The notes beneath the pieces are model-generated. The model was given only the letters and a program-made list of their open reading frames with translations. It was not told where the DNA came from and searched no databases. A DNA stretch of 6,467 bases. Origin: QALR01 sp045124015 (lineage in GTDB: Bacteria; Bacillota; Clostridia; Oscillospirales; CAG-272). Position 1 is the first letter of the stretch. Every line of letters starts with the position of its first letter. The DNA is taken from positions 1 to 6,467 of the forward strand of contig JBGVLA010000006.1 of the NCBI GenBank assembly GCA_045124015.1, written 5' to 3'. Below, in pieces: positions 1 through 4,990 of this stretch. The position numbers were made by a program, and so were the translations under genes.

Positions 1-23
1 ATTGCACGCTTTAACCTATTCAT
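1..23 (-). CDS. Start of an unidentified gene truncated by the left window edge
   Basis: An ATG on the minus strand (21-23) lies 8 nt downstream of a strong ribosome binding site, AAGGAGGT (complement of 32-39). The readable codons give Met-Asn-Arg-Leu-Lys-Arg-Ala before the window ends. No function can be inferred from seven residues. It lies downstream of, and in the same orientation as, the two-gene operon at 177-832, but a 150-base gap separates them and it may have its own weak promoter near 47-52. Confidence 0.6.
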
Positions 24-31
24 TATTTTCT

Positions 32-52
32 ACCTCCTTCTGGGTCATTATA
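32..52 (-). promoter_or_regulatory. Ribosome binding site and possible -10 box for the truncated left-edge gene
   Basis: AAGGAGGT (complement of 32-39) is a near-perfect Shine-Dalgarno sequence. A TATAAT (complement of 47-52) sits just upstream and could be a -10 box with a very short leader. I see no convincing -35 box: the best candidates, CTTAGT or TTAGTA, are poor. The ribosome binding site is solid and the promoter is tentative. Confidence 0.4.
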
Positions 53-109
53 GTTCACTACGCTAAATACTAAGGCTTTTGTGATTGAATTTCTAGCAAA
101 GTGCAGTTT

Positions 110-166
110 TTGCAAGGACAGTTATAATCCATTTCTAAAAGAAAATTTTCGACAGAATCCTTGCAA
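110..166. repeat. Inverted repeat with 9-bp perfect arms in the intergenic region
   Basis: TTGCAAGGA (110-118) is the exact reverse complement of TCCTTGCAA (158-166), separated by 39 bases that include the self-complementary GAAAATTTTC (141-150). It lies 10 bases after the stop codon of the exported-protein gene. On the minus-strand transcript the stem is followed by A residues rather than U residues, so it is not a canonical terminator for that operon. On the plus strand it is followed by a T-rich run (168-178). Its role is unknown. Confidence 0.4.
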
Positions 167-176
167 TATTTGTTTT

Positions 177-527
177 TTATTCAAATTTCAAAGGTGTTAT
201 AAATTTAATGGCTGCTTCGTTGAGAATGCTGTTTGCTCCAACATCTTCTTGCGTATAAATATATCTTTTTGCCGTCCATGCTACCCAACCGCCTGTTGCC
301 GTTTGCTGACAATAGATTGTTTTTGTTCCATTGCTTCCAAAAAAGGTTTTACTTTGTTTTTCTCCGATGCACTCAAATTGGTCATAAATATCTTTTCCTT
401 GGATCATTCCTTGTTGATAAACGATTTTGTCTTCTTCGTTGATGTTATCGGTACAAGAAGGAATCGCTACAAAAAACAAACTCGTGATGGTAAAGAATAG
501 AATAATAAGAGAAATTTTCTTTTTCAC
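177..527 (-). CDS. Small exported protein, possible lipoprotein
   Basis: I do not recognise this 116-residue protein. The N-terminus is a classic export signal: MKKK followed by a hydrophobic stretch (residues 5-22) ending in IPSC. Cys25 could be lipidated, but the IPSC box departs from the usual L-A/S-G/A-C, so simple signal-peptidase cleavage is also possible. The mature part has two more cysteines (53 and 73) that could form a disulfide, and a Gly/Thr/aromatic-rich stretch (about 62-95) suggesting beta structure. The start is GTG at 527. It overlaps the stop of the upstream zinc-ribbon gene in the four bases GTGA and has an AGGA motif about 9 nt upstream, so translation is probably coupled. 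Codon use is AT-rich, unlike the mutase and ClC genes. It is likely co-transcribed from the promoter at 884-912. Confidence 0.75.
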   Translation of the reverse strand: MKKKISLIILFFTITSLFFVAIPSCTDNINEEDKIVYQQGMIQGKDIYDQFECIGEKQSKTFFGSNGTKTIYCQQTATGGWVAWTAKRYIYTQEDVGANSILNEAAIKFITPLKFE

Positions 528-832
528 TGCTCATCATCCTTTGAATATGTATTCAAGTCAGTTTGGCAATACGGACATATTTCCCAATCGTTGTCCATGT
601 TTTTGTTACATTTAGGGCATTTCTTTTGCTCTTCTTTTGACTCTGTTTTTTGTTTTGCGGCGATTTCTTTGGCTTTGAATATTGGGGTGATAATGCAGAT
701 AGCCAAAATGCCGATGATAGTTAACGCAATGCCGAAGGTTTTGGCCTCATCGGAATCACTGGCAAAGAACAATATTGCGCCTACAAGAGTCAGTATGAAA
801 GAGAAAAGCTCTGCCGTCTTGCTTTCGCTCAT
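524..832 (-). CDS. Small two-helix membrane protein with C-terminal zinc ribbon
   Basis: This 102-residue protein has two hydrophobic segments (about residues 8-24 and 32-53), a charged Lys/Glu-rich linker (54-71) and a compact zinc ribbon with four cysteines: CPKC at 72-75 and CPYC at 86-89, ten residues apart. The expected topology is a helical hairpin in the membrane with the zinc ribbon in the cytoplasm, though orientation is inferred. Such zinc-ribbon membrane proteins are common in Bacillota and mostly lack known functions. The ATG start at 832 is preceded by AGGAGG with a 7-nt gap, which makes it secure. It is the first gene of an operon with the exported protein at 177-527, sharing a 4-base stop/start overlap. 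It is transcribed divergently from the XRE regulator gene, which probably controls it. Specific role unknown. Confidence 0.85.
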   Translation of the reverse strand: MSESKTAELFSFILTLVGAILFFASDSDEAKTFGIALTIIGILAICIITPIFKAKEIAAKQKTESKEEQKKCPKCNKNMDNDWEICPYCQTDLNTYSKDDEQ

Positions 833-883
833 GATATTTCCTCCTTTTTGCTGATATTATAGACTTTTTAATGGTCCATAATT

Positions 884-898
884 AGTATACTATAGTAT
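884..898. promoter_or_regulatory. Palindromic operator candidate between divergent genes
   Basis: ATACTATAGTAT (887-898) is a perfect 12-bp palindrome, overlapped by the 8-bp palindrome AGTATACT (884-891). Short AT-rich dyads of this kind are typical binding sites for small XRE/Cro-like repressors. This one covers the -10 box of the leftward operon and abuts the probable -35 box of the XRE gene itself, the expected position for joint control and autorepression. Assigning it to the neighbouring regulator is inference. Confidence 0.5.
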
Positions 899-912
899 TT
901 TGAAAAAGTCAA
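884..912 (-). promoter_or_regulatory. Sigma-A promoter for the zinc-ribbon/exported-protein operon
   Basis: On the minus strand TTGACT (complement of 907-912) is followed after exactly 17 nt by TATACT (complement of 884-889). Each box has one mismatch to consensus. Transcription would start near 877, leaving about a 45-nt leader before the ATG at 832. The -10 box overlaps the palindromic operator candidate at 884-898, so a bound repressor would block it. Confidence 0.8.
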
Positions 913-937
913 TAATTTGGGTAAAATTTGATATACA
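900..937 (+). promoter_or_regulatory. Probable promoter of the XRE regulator gene
   Basis: TTGAAA (900-905) and TAAAAT (922-927) are separated by 16 nt and make a reasonable sigma-A promoter. An alternative extended -10, TGATATACA (929-937), lies slightly downstream but lacks a clear -35. Either would put transcription start about 30-40 nt before the ATG at 973. The -35 box lies inside the spacer of the divergent promoter, so the two promoters overlap physically. Confidence 0.5.
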
Positions 938-972
938 AAAATATCTAAAAAATTGACTTGCGGAGGAACAGT

Positions 973-1266
973 ATGCTTTTGAATGAAAATATAAGAAAGT
1001 TGCGCGTGGCATTGGGCATCAATCAAGTGGAACTTGCCAAGAAATTGGGAGTTAGTAAGCAATGTGTGTCTAATTGGGAAAATGATAATATTCAACCCTC
1101 TGTGGATATGTTGGTTAAAATTGCAAAGTTTTTTGCAGTGTCTGTTGACGAATTGTTGGGATTGAAACCTGTAGCTACAATTTCGATTGATGGTGTTGAT
1201 GATGAGGTCGTGGCGCATCTTCGTGCACTTGTGAGTGCTCTTGCCAATACAGACTGTAAGAAATGA
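973..1266 (+). CDS. XRE-family helix-turn-helix transcriptional regulator
   Basis: This 97-residue protein begins with an HTH_3 (Cro/CI-type) DNA-binding domain over residues 5-62. Helix 2 begins QVELAKKLGVS (18-28), the recognition helix is around KQCVSNWEN (29-37), and the domain ends with the family-typical VDELLG (58-63). A short acidic then helical tail (about 70-97) may mediate dimerisation. There is no protease, metal-binding or sensor domain. An upstream in-frame TTG at 958 would add five residues, but that region contains the ribosome binding site GGAGG (962-966), 6 nt before the ATG, so ATG 973 is the start. The gene is divergent from the zinc-ribbon/exported-protein operon and shares with it a region containing a perfect palindrome, so autorepression and repression of that operon are likely. 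Its signal is unknown. Confidence 0.9.
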   Translation: MLLNENIRKLRVALGINQVELAKKLGVSKQCVSNWENDNIQPSVDMLVKIAKFFAVSVDELLGLKPVATISIDGVDDEVVAHLRALVSALANTDCKK

Positions 1267-1280
1267 TGCTTTGCAATAGA

Positions 1281-1317
1281 AAAACCGAAGGATTTCAAAC
1301 TAATCCTTCGGTTTTTT
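1281..1317. terminator. Bidirectional intrinsic terminator
   Basis: AAAACCGAAGGATT (1281-1294) pairs perfectly with AATCCTTCGGTTTT (1302-1315) around a 7-nt loop, followed by T residues to 1317. It begins 14 bases after the XRE stop codon. Read from the minus strand the same stem ends in TTTTT, so it can also stop the convergent ClC transcript, which ends at 1349. Confidence 0.9.
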
Positions 1318-1334
1318 ATGCTGTGTGAAATTTT

Positions 1335-1347
1335 AGGGCGTTGCCCT
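1335..1347 (-). other. Small GC hairpin after the ClC stop codon
   Basis: AGGGC and GCCCT enclose a 3-nt loop immediately after the TAA of the ClC gene. On the minus-strand RNA it is followed by UAAAAUUU, an interrupted U-rich run. It may be a weak first terminator ahead of the stronger one at 1281-1317. Confidence 0.35.
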
Positions 1348-1348
1348 C

Positions 1349-2953
1349 TTACGCATCCAGTTCAATTTCGGTTTTGATCATTTCATGGTCGCGGCCAACG
1401 AGGTCATAGAGGTATTTGGTAACATATTCCTCGTTATAAAGCTGAACACGAATGAAAAGCGTATCGCCTGCATAGAATTTCTTTTCGCCGTTGTTGTCCA
1501 TGGCACGGCGGTTCTTATCTGCGCGGAGAATACCCGTGATGACAGCGCTGTGAGGCCAAAGGATATCACGCGAGGGCTTGCCGATGATGAACGCGTTTTC
1601 GGAAACCTTACATTCAAAACGAACGATTCTGCGCTTTAGACCACGATGCTGAGCCTTTTCCATGCCTTCAAGAACAAGGTCATAGAACGCTTCACGGTCG
1701 AAGAGGTTGGTGATGAAGTATACACCGAAAACGACGATGGCAACGTAGAAAACGCTGGTGTACTGTGCGGTGGCTTCGATGAAGAAGACAGCAGCGGTGA
1801 GCGGCGCGCGCATCGAACCGCCCATGAAAGCGCACATGGCGATCAGCACCATCGTGCCGTAAAATTCCTCGGGCATACCGATGGCAACGAGAAGATTTGC
1901 GCCGAGCGCACCGACAAGTGCACCGATGGCAAGCGTCGGAACGAAGATACCGCCGGTCGCACCGCTTGCGGAGGTAAAGAGCATCATGACGGCACGCCAT
2001 GCGAGCAAAAGCAAGATGACGTAAAGCGCTTTTTCACCGCTCAGCACGCCGAGAATGATGCCGCGTCCGCCGAAAAGTGCTTCGGGGAAGAAGATGCCGA
2101 TAAGACCTGTCAAAAGAAAGACAAAAATAAGTTGAACGAGGGGATGTATCTTCGAGCGGTGAGCATCGCGGAACTTCTGAAAATAAAAGACTGCCGCATC
2201 AAACAGGTTGACGAAGATCGCCACGATCAGCATAAGCAAAAGCACGTAACCGATCTGCGGAAGCTGGAGCTCAACGACCGCGCCCACATCAAATAGAATG
2301 GGGTTGATCTCGAAGATCTCGCAAAGCGCGTAGTTTACGCCCGTTGCACAAAGTGCCGCAGAGGATGCAATGAGAAGAAGGGAAGGGGTGATACGTCTGT
2401 GAACCTCTTCAAGAACGAAAAGGATTGCCGTCAGCGGAGAGCCTGTTGCCACGGAAAAGCCCGCGCAGGCACCGCCCGTCATGATTTCTCGGTTGGTGGC
2501 TTCGCCTCGCTTTTGCGGATTCAGCCCGTGAGCCACAGAAGTTCCGATGAGAACGCTTGGACCCTCGCTGCCGAGCGGAAGTCCTGCAAAGAAGCTCATA
2601 AGGCTTCCGATGAGTGTGCCAAAGAAGGTAGGGAGCCAACGAAGCTTCAAGATGCCGCGCATGATACCTTCGCTTCGCGGAATACCGCCGCCCTTGACCT
2701 CGGGGATCTTTTTGTGGAGCAGATACATGAGAGAAGCAATGCCGATAAGACCCAAGAAAATGAGCACGATCTGCAAAGGATTTCCCTTTGCACCCTCATA
2801 AATATGATGGGAAAGCTCTTCCAGCTTTTCGGCGATCAGTTTGAAAAAGAAGATGGTAACACCGACGACGAGTCCCGTAACGATGCCATGGCCGATAAAG
2901 GGGATCGTGTGTGCCAAATACTCCTTATATTTATAGTGTTTGGTGTTTTTCAT
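1349..2953 (-). CDS. ClC-family chloride/proton exchanger with C-terminal TrkA-C-like domain
   Basis: This 534-residue integral membrane protein should exchange chloride for protons across the cytoplasmic membrane. Family signatures, numbered from ATG 2953, are GGGIP (88-92), GSEGP (128-132) with the gating glutamate Glu130, LTAILFVLEE (174-183) with the glutamate that in E. coli ClcA relays protons internally (Glu203), GGIFVP (334-339), and Tyr424 in the place of the chloride-coordinating Tyr445. Both glutamates being present favours an exchanger over a passive channel. After the last helix, residues about 442-520 resemble a TrkA-C (RCK_C) ligand-binding domain, as in many bacterial ClCs. 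The first motif has Gly where E. coli ClcA has Ser107. The frame stays open back to a TTG at 3028, but that TTG is the first triplet of a perfect -35 box, so ATG 2953 is chosen. An AAGGAG lies 12 nt upstream. The gene is divergent from the mutase gene. Confidence 0.93.
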   Translation of the reverse strand: MKNTKHYKYKEYLAHTIPFIGHGIVTGLVVGVTIFFFKLIAEKLEELSHHIYEGAKGNPLQIVLIFLGLIGIASLMYLLHKKIPEVKGGGIPRSEGIMRGILKLRWLPTFFGTLIGSLMSFFAGLPLGSEGPSVLIGTSVAHGLNPQKRGEATNREIMTGGACAGFSVATGSPLTAILFVLEEVHRRITPSLLLIASSAALCATGVNYALCEIFEINPILFDVGAVVELQLPQIGYVLLLMLIVAIFVNLFDAAVFYFQKFRDAHRSKIHPLVQLIFVFLLTGLIGIFFPEALFGGRGIILGVLSGEKALYVILLLLAWRAVMMLFTSASGATGGIFVPTLAIGALVGALGANLLVAIGMPEEFYGTMVLIAMCAFMGGSMRAPLTAAVFFIEATAQYTSVFYVAIVVFGVYFITNLFDREAFYDLVLEGMEKAQHRGLKRRIVRFECKVSENAFIIGKPSRDILWPHSAVITGILRADKNRRAMDNNGEKKFYAGDTLFIRVQLYNEEYVTKYLYDLVGRDHEMIKTEIELDA

Positions 2954-2955
2954 AG

Positions 2956-2973
2956 AAAACGGAGTCTCCTTTT
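2956..2973 (-). promoter_or_regulatory. Leader hairpin covering the ribosome binding site of the ClC gene
   Basis: On the minus strand AAAAGGAGACTCCGTTTT lies 2 nt before the ATG at 2953. AAAAGGA can pair with TCC(G)TTTT around a 3-nt loop, with one bulged G. The left arm and loop contain the Shine-Dalgarno AAGGAG. The spacing from GGAG to the ATG is a long 12 nt. The hairpin could damp translation; the regulatory role is inference. Confidence 0.35.
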
Positions 2974-2999
2974 GATATTTTTGCTGTATGGATTCGGTT

Positions 3000-3028
3000 A
3001 TTATACTCCTTTTTTTCTTTTCTGTCAA
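3000..3028 (-). promoter_or_regulatory. Perfect-consensus sigma-A promoter for the ClC gene
   Basis: Reading the minus strand, TTGACA (complement of 3023-3028), a 17-nt spacer and TATAAT (complement of 3000-3005) match the sigma-A consensus exactly. Transcription would start near 2993, about 40 nt before ATG 2953. This shows that the ORF extension to 3028 is untranslated. Confidence 0.92.
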
Positions 3029-3041
3029 TACCGCATTGACA
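3023..3041. promoter_or_regulatory. Inverted repeat formed by the two divergent -35 boxes
   Basis: TGTCAAT (3023-3029) and ATTGACA (3035-3041) are perfect 7-bp inverted arms around ACCGC. Each arm contains the -35 box of one divergent promoter. The symmetry may simply follow from two consensus boxes placed back to back, or may be a site for a dimeric regulator. The close spacing suggests two polymerases could not bind at once. Confidence 0.6.
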
Positions 3042-3064
3042 GAATCAAAAAAATGGGGTATAAT
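3036..3064 (+). promoter_or_regulatory. Perfect-consensus sigma-A promoter for the phosphoglycerate mutase gene
   Basis: TTGACA (3036-3041) and TATAAT (3059-3064) are separated by exactly 17 nt, a full match to consensus. Transcription would begin near 3071, giving about a 40-nt leader to the ATG at 3112. A strong constitutive promoter suits a glycolytic gene. Confidence 0.92.
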
Positions 3065-3111
3065 TAAATAGTATGATAAAATATTCCAAAATGCAGAAAG
3101 GAATTTTGATT

Positions 3112-4761
3112 ATGGCAATTTTAAGTAAACTTACAAAAGATTTCGCTGTAAAGGGTCCCGTTGTAACCATCGTTATGGACGGTATCGGTATCGCTCCCGA
3201 CGGCCCCGGCAACGCAGTGAAGAATGCTTACACACCCACTCTTGATATGCTCATGGCAAATTACCCCTGGACCAAGCTTCGTGCTCATGGTACAGCCGTA
3301 GGTCTGATGTCCGACGACGATATGGGTAACTCCGAGGTCGGTCATAACGCACTCGGCTCGGGTCAGGTATTTGCACAGGGCGCAAAGCTCGTCAGCGAAT
3401 CCATCGAAACCGGCAGAATGTTTGACGGCGAAACCTGGAAAGCACTCGTTGCAAACTGCACCGCAAATGCTTCCACACTTCATTTCATCGGTCTTTTCTC
3501 CGACGGTAACGTACACTCCCACATCAACCACCTCAAGGCAATGGTTGCGAAGGCAAAGACCGAAGGTGTCAAGAACGTTCGCATCCACATCCTTCTTGAC
3601 GGACGCGATGTTGGCGAAACCTCTGCGCTTGAATACGTAGAACCCTTTGAAGCATTCCTTGCAGAGCTCAACGATGCAACCTTTAACGCAAAGATCGCAT
3701 CCGGCGGCGGCAGAATGAACATCACCATGGACCGTTACGAAGCAAACTGGAAGATGGTCGAAAACGGCTGGCATACCCACGTTCTCGGCGAAGGCAGACA
3801 GTTCGTATCCGCAAAGGAAGCCATCGAGACCTACCGTGCTGAAACGGGCGTGATCGACCAGGATCTTCCTGCGTTCGTTATTGCAGAAGACGGTAAGCCC
3901 GTCGGCACCATCGAAGACGGCGATAGCGTCGTTTTCTATAACTTCCGCGGCGACCGCGCGATCGAGATCTCCAAGACCTTTGAAGCAGGCGCAGATTTCG
4001 ATAAATTTGACCGCGTTCGCGTTCCGAACGTCATTTACGCAGGTATGCTCGAATATGACGGCGACCTTCATATCCCGTCCCGTTATCTCGTTGCTCCCCC
4101 TGCTATTACCAATACCATGGGTGAATATCTCGCAGGCACAGGCATCACACAGTACGCTGTTTCCGAAACACAGAAATACGGTCATGTAACCTACTTCTGG
4201 AATGGTAACAAGAGCGGTAAGTTTGATGAAGCGACCGAAACTTACAGCGAGATTCCCTCCGATGTCGTTCCTTTCGAACAGAGACCTTGGATGCAGTGTG
4301 CATATATTGCAGACCAGCTCATCGAAGCCATCGAATCCGGCAAGTACCGCGTGATCCGTGCAAACTTCCCGAACGGCGACATGGTCGGTCATACGGGTAA
4401 CTATGCGGCAACTGTGATCTCTGTTGAAGCGCTCGACGTTCAGCTCGCAAGAATCCTCAAGGCGATCGATGCAGCAGGCGGCGTTGCCATCATCACGGCT
4501 GACCACGGTAACGCAGACGAAATGTACGAAACCGACAAGAAGGGCAATGCTAAGAAGAACGCAGACGGCTCTTACAAGGCAAAGACAAGCCACACCTTGA
4601 ACCCCGTTCCGTGCATCATTTACGATAACAATTATAAGGATGCTTACACCATCAAAGACGGCACAAACTTCGGTCTTGCAAACGTTGCGGCAACTGCTGT
4701 CAACCTCCTCGGCTATGAAGCTCCCGAAATGTGGTGCGAAAGCCTGATCGAGATCAAATAA
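3112..4761 (+). CDS. gpmI: 2,3-bisphosphoglycerate-independent phosphoglycerate mutase
   Basis: This 549-residue cytoplasmic, metal-dependent enzyme of the alkaline phosphatase superfamily interconverts 3- and 2-phosphoglycerate in glycolysis and gluconeogenesis. Visible active-site elements are Asp23 in VMDGIG, the phosphorylated Ser74 in MGNSEVGH, His135, the LDGRD motif (162-166), Arg279 and Arg282 in NFRGDRA, Lys355 in SETQKYGH, Asp423 and His427 in NGDMVGHTG, Asp464 and His465 in TADHGNADEM, and His494 in SHTLNPVP. The catalytic set looks complete. At 549 residues it is longer than the roughly 510 of the Bacillus/E. coli type. The motifs YFWNGNKSG and FPNGDMVGHTG, and the insertion between ADHGN and SHT, resemble the plant/trypanosome form. 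A start at 3073 is unlikely because it would sit at the transcription start. ATG 3112 has AAAGGA 9 nt upstream. After codon 4 the gene appears to avoid TTA, CTA and TCA, consistent with high expression. Confidence 0.96.
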   Translation: MAILSKLTKDFAVKGPVVTIVMDGIGIAPDGPGNAVKNAYTPTLDMLMANYPWTKLRAHGTAVGLMSDDDMGNSEVGHNALGSGQVFAQGAKLVSESIETGRMFDGETWKALVANCTANASTLHFIGLFSDGNVHSHINHLKAMVAKAKTEGVKNVRIHILLDGRDVGETSALEYVEPFEAFLAELNDATFNAKIASGGGRMNITMDRYEANWKMVENGWHTHVLGEGRQFVSAKEAIETYRAETGVIDQDLPAFVIAEDGKPVGTIEDGDSVVFYNFRGDRAIEISKTFEAGADFDKFDRVRVPNVIYAGMLEYDGDLHIPSRYLVAPPAITNTMGEYLAGTGITQYAVSETQKYGHVTYFWNGNKSGKFDEATETYSEIPSDVVPFEQRPWMQCAYIADQLIEAIESGKYRVIRANFPNGDMVGHTGNYAATVISVEALDVQLARILKAIDAAGGVAIITADHGNADEMYETDKKGNAKKNADGSYKAKTSHTLNPVPCIIYDNNYKDAYTIKDGTNFGLANVAATAVNLLGYEAPEMWCESLIEIK

Positions 4762-4778
4762 TATATTATATTGTAAGT

Positions 4779-4798
4779 GGGAGCCCATGTGGGCTCCC
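4779..4798 (+). terminator. Strong hairpin downstream of gpmI
   Basis: GGGAGCCC (4779-4786) and GGGCTCCC (4791-4798) form a perfect 8-bp GC-rich stem with an ATGT loop, 17 bases after the stop codon. It is followed by TGCTTGAC rather than a T run, so it is an atypical terminator. It may instead protect the mRNA 3' end, with termination completed by the repeat at 4823-4878. Confidence 0.55.
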
Positions 4799-4822
4799 TG
4801 CTTGACAAAAGGAAAAGATAAC

Positions 4823-4878
4823 AAAAAGCCTCTCACTTCGGGAGAGGTGCCGAGTTTACGAGGCGGAGAGGGCTTTTT
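4823..4878. repeat. Palindromic intergenic repeat unit, likely also acting as terminator
   Basis: AAAAAGCC (4823-4830) pairs with GGCTTTTT (4871-4878). Inside, CCTCTC (4829-4834) can instead pair with GAGAGG (4842-4847), and a second small dyad (GCC at 4849-4851, GGC at 4862-4864) follows. The general form, a GCCTCTC..GGGAGAGG hairpin followed by GGAGAGGGCTTTTT, matches my memory of a dispersed repeat in gut Clostridia genomes; that is recollection, not a search. The stem ending in TTTTT would stop plus-strand transcription after gpmI. Confidence 0.65.
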
Positions 4879-4890
4879 CTGTAACGTCTC

Positions 4891-4936
4891 TTCCTCTCAG
4901 TCAGCTTGCGCTGACAGCTCTCCCAAGGGGCGAGCC
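4891..4936. repeat. Second palindromic intergenic repeat unit
   Basis: GTCAGC-TTGC-GCTGAC (4900-4915) is a perfect hairpin. It is followed directly by a second, imperfect one in which GCTCTCCC (4917-4924) opposes GGGGCGAGC (4927-4935), with one mismatch. The sequence resembles the other half of the same dispersed clostridial repeat family as the unit at 4823-4878. The two units form a compound element between gpmI and the DUF1934 gene. The mismatch suggests some decay. Confidence 0.6.
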
Positions 4937-4968
4937 TTATACAATGCAAATTTTCAAGTGTAATAAGG

Positions 4969-4977
4969 TATTATAAA
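4969..4977 (+). promoter_or_regulatory. Weak -10 candidate for the DUF1934 gene
   Basis: Overlapping TATTAT (4969-4974) and TATAAA (4972-4977) lie just upstream of ATG 4991 in an AT-rich stretch after the repeats. No good -35 box is seen 16-18 nt upstream. If used, transcription would start only about 10 nt before the ATG, giving an almost leaderless message consistent with the missing Shine-Dalgarno. Confidence 0.25.
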
Positions 4978-4990
4978 TTTATCAGTACTT

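Noticed and set aside
81..500. Plus-strand 139-codon frame with several Cys residues
   Set aside because: It is antisense to the exported-protein gene, whose signal peptide, coupled start and operon context are convincing. The Cys-rich start has no ribosome binding site.
1646..2296. Long plus-strand open frame antisense to the ClC gene
   Set aside because: Its translation is highly charged and low in hydrophobic residues, as expected from the complement of membrane-helix codons. The ClC reading has all family motifs. The similar frame at 2399-3067 is rejected for the same reason.
2954..3028. Extension of the ClC protein to a TTG start at 3028
   Set aside because: That TTG is part of the -35 box of a perfect promoter and the -10 box follows within the extension, so it would not be in the mRNA.
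3073..3111. Extension of the mutase to an ATG at 3073
   Set aside because: Predicted transcription starts about 2 nt before it and there is no ribosome binding site, whereas ATG 3112 has AAAGGA at 9 nt.
3121..4836. A 571-codon open frame antisense to gpmI
   Set aside because: It is in exact codon register with gpmI, so its stops could arise only from TTA, CTA or TCA codons, which gpmI avoids after codon 4. The translation shows no recognisable domain and there is no ribosome binding site; it is an artefact of codon bias.
4823..4936. CRISPR repeats or a tRNA in the hairpin-rich intergenic region
   Set aside because: There are no regularly spaced identical repeats, and no cloverleaf with an anticodon arm or T-loop GTTC motif. 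The hairpins fit a palindromic repeat element.
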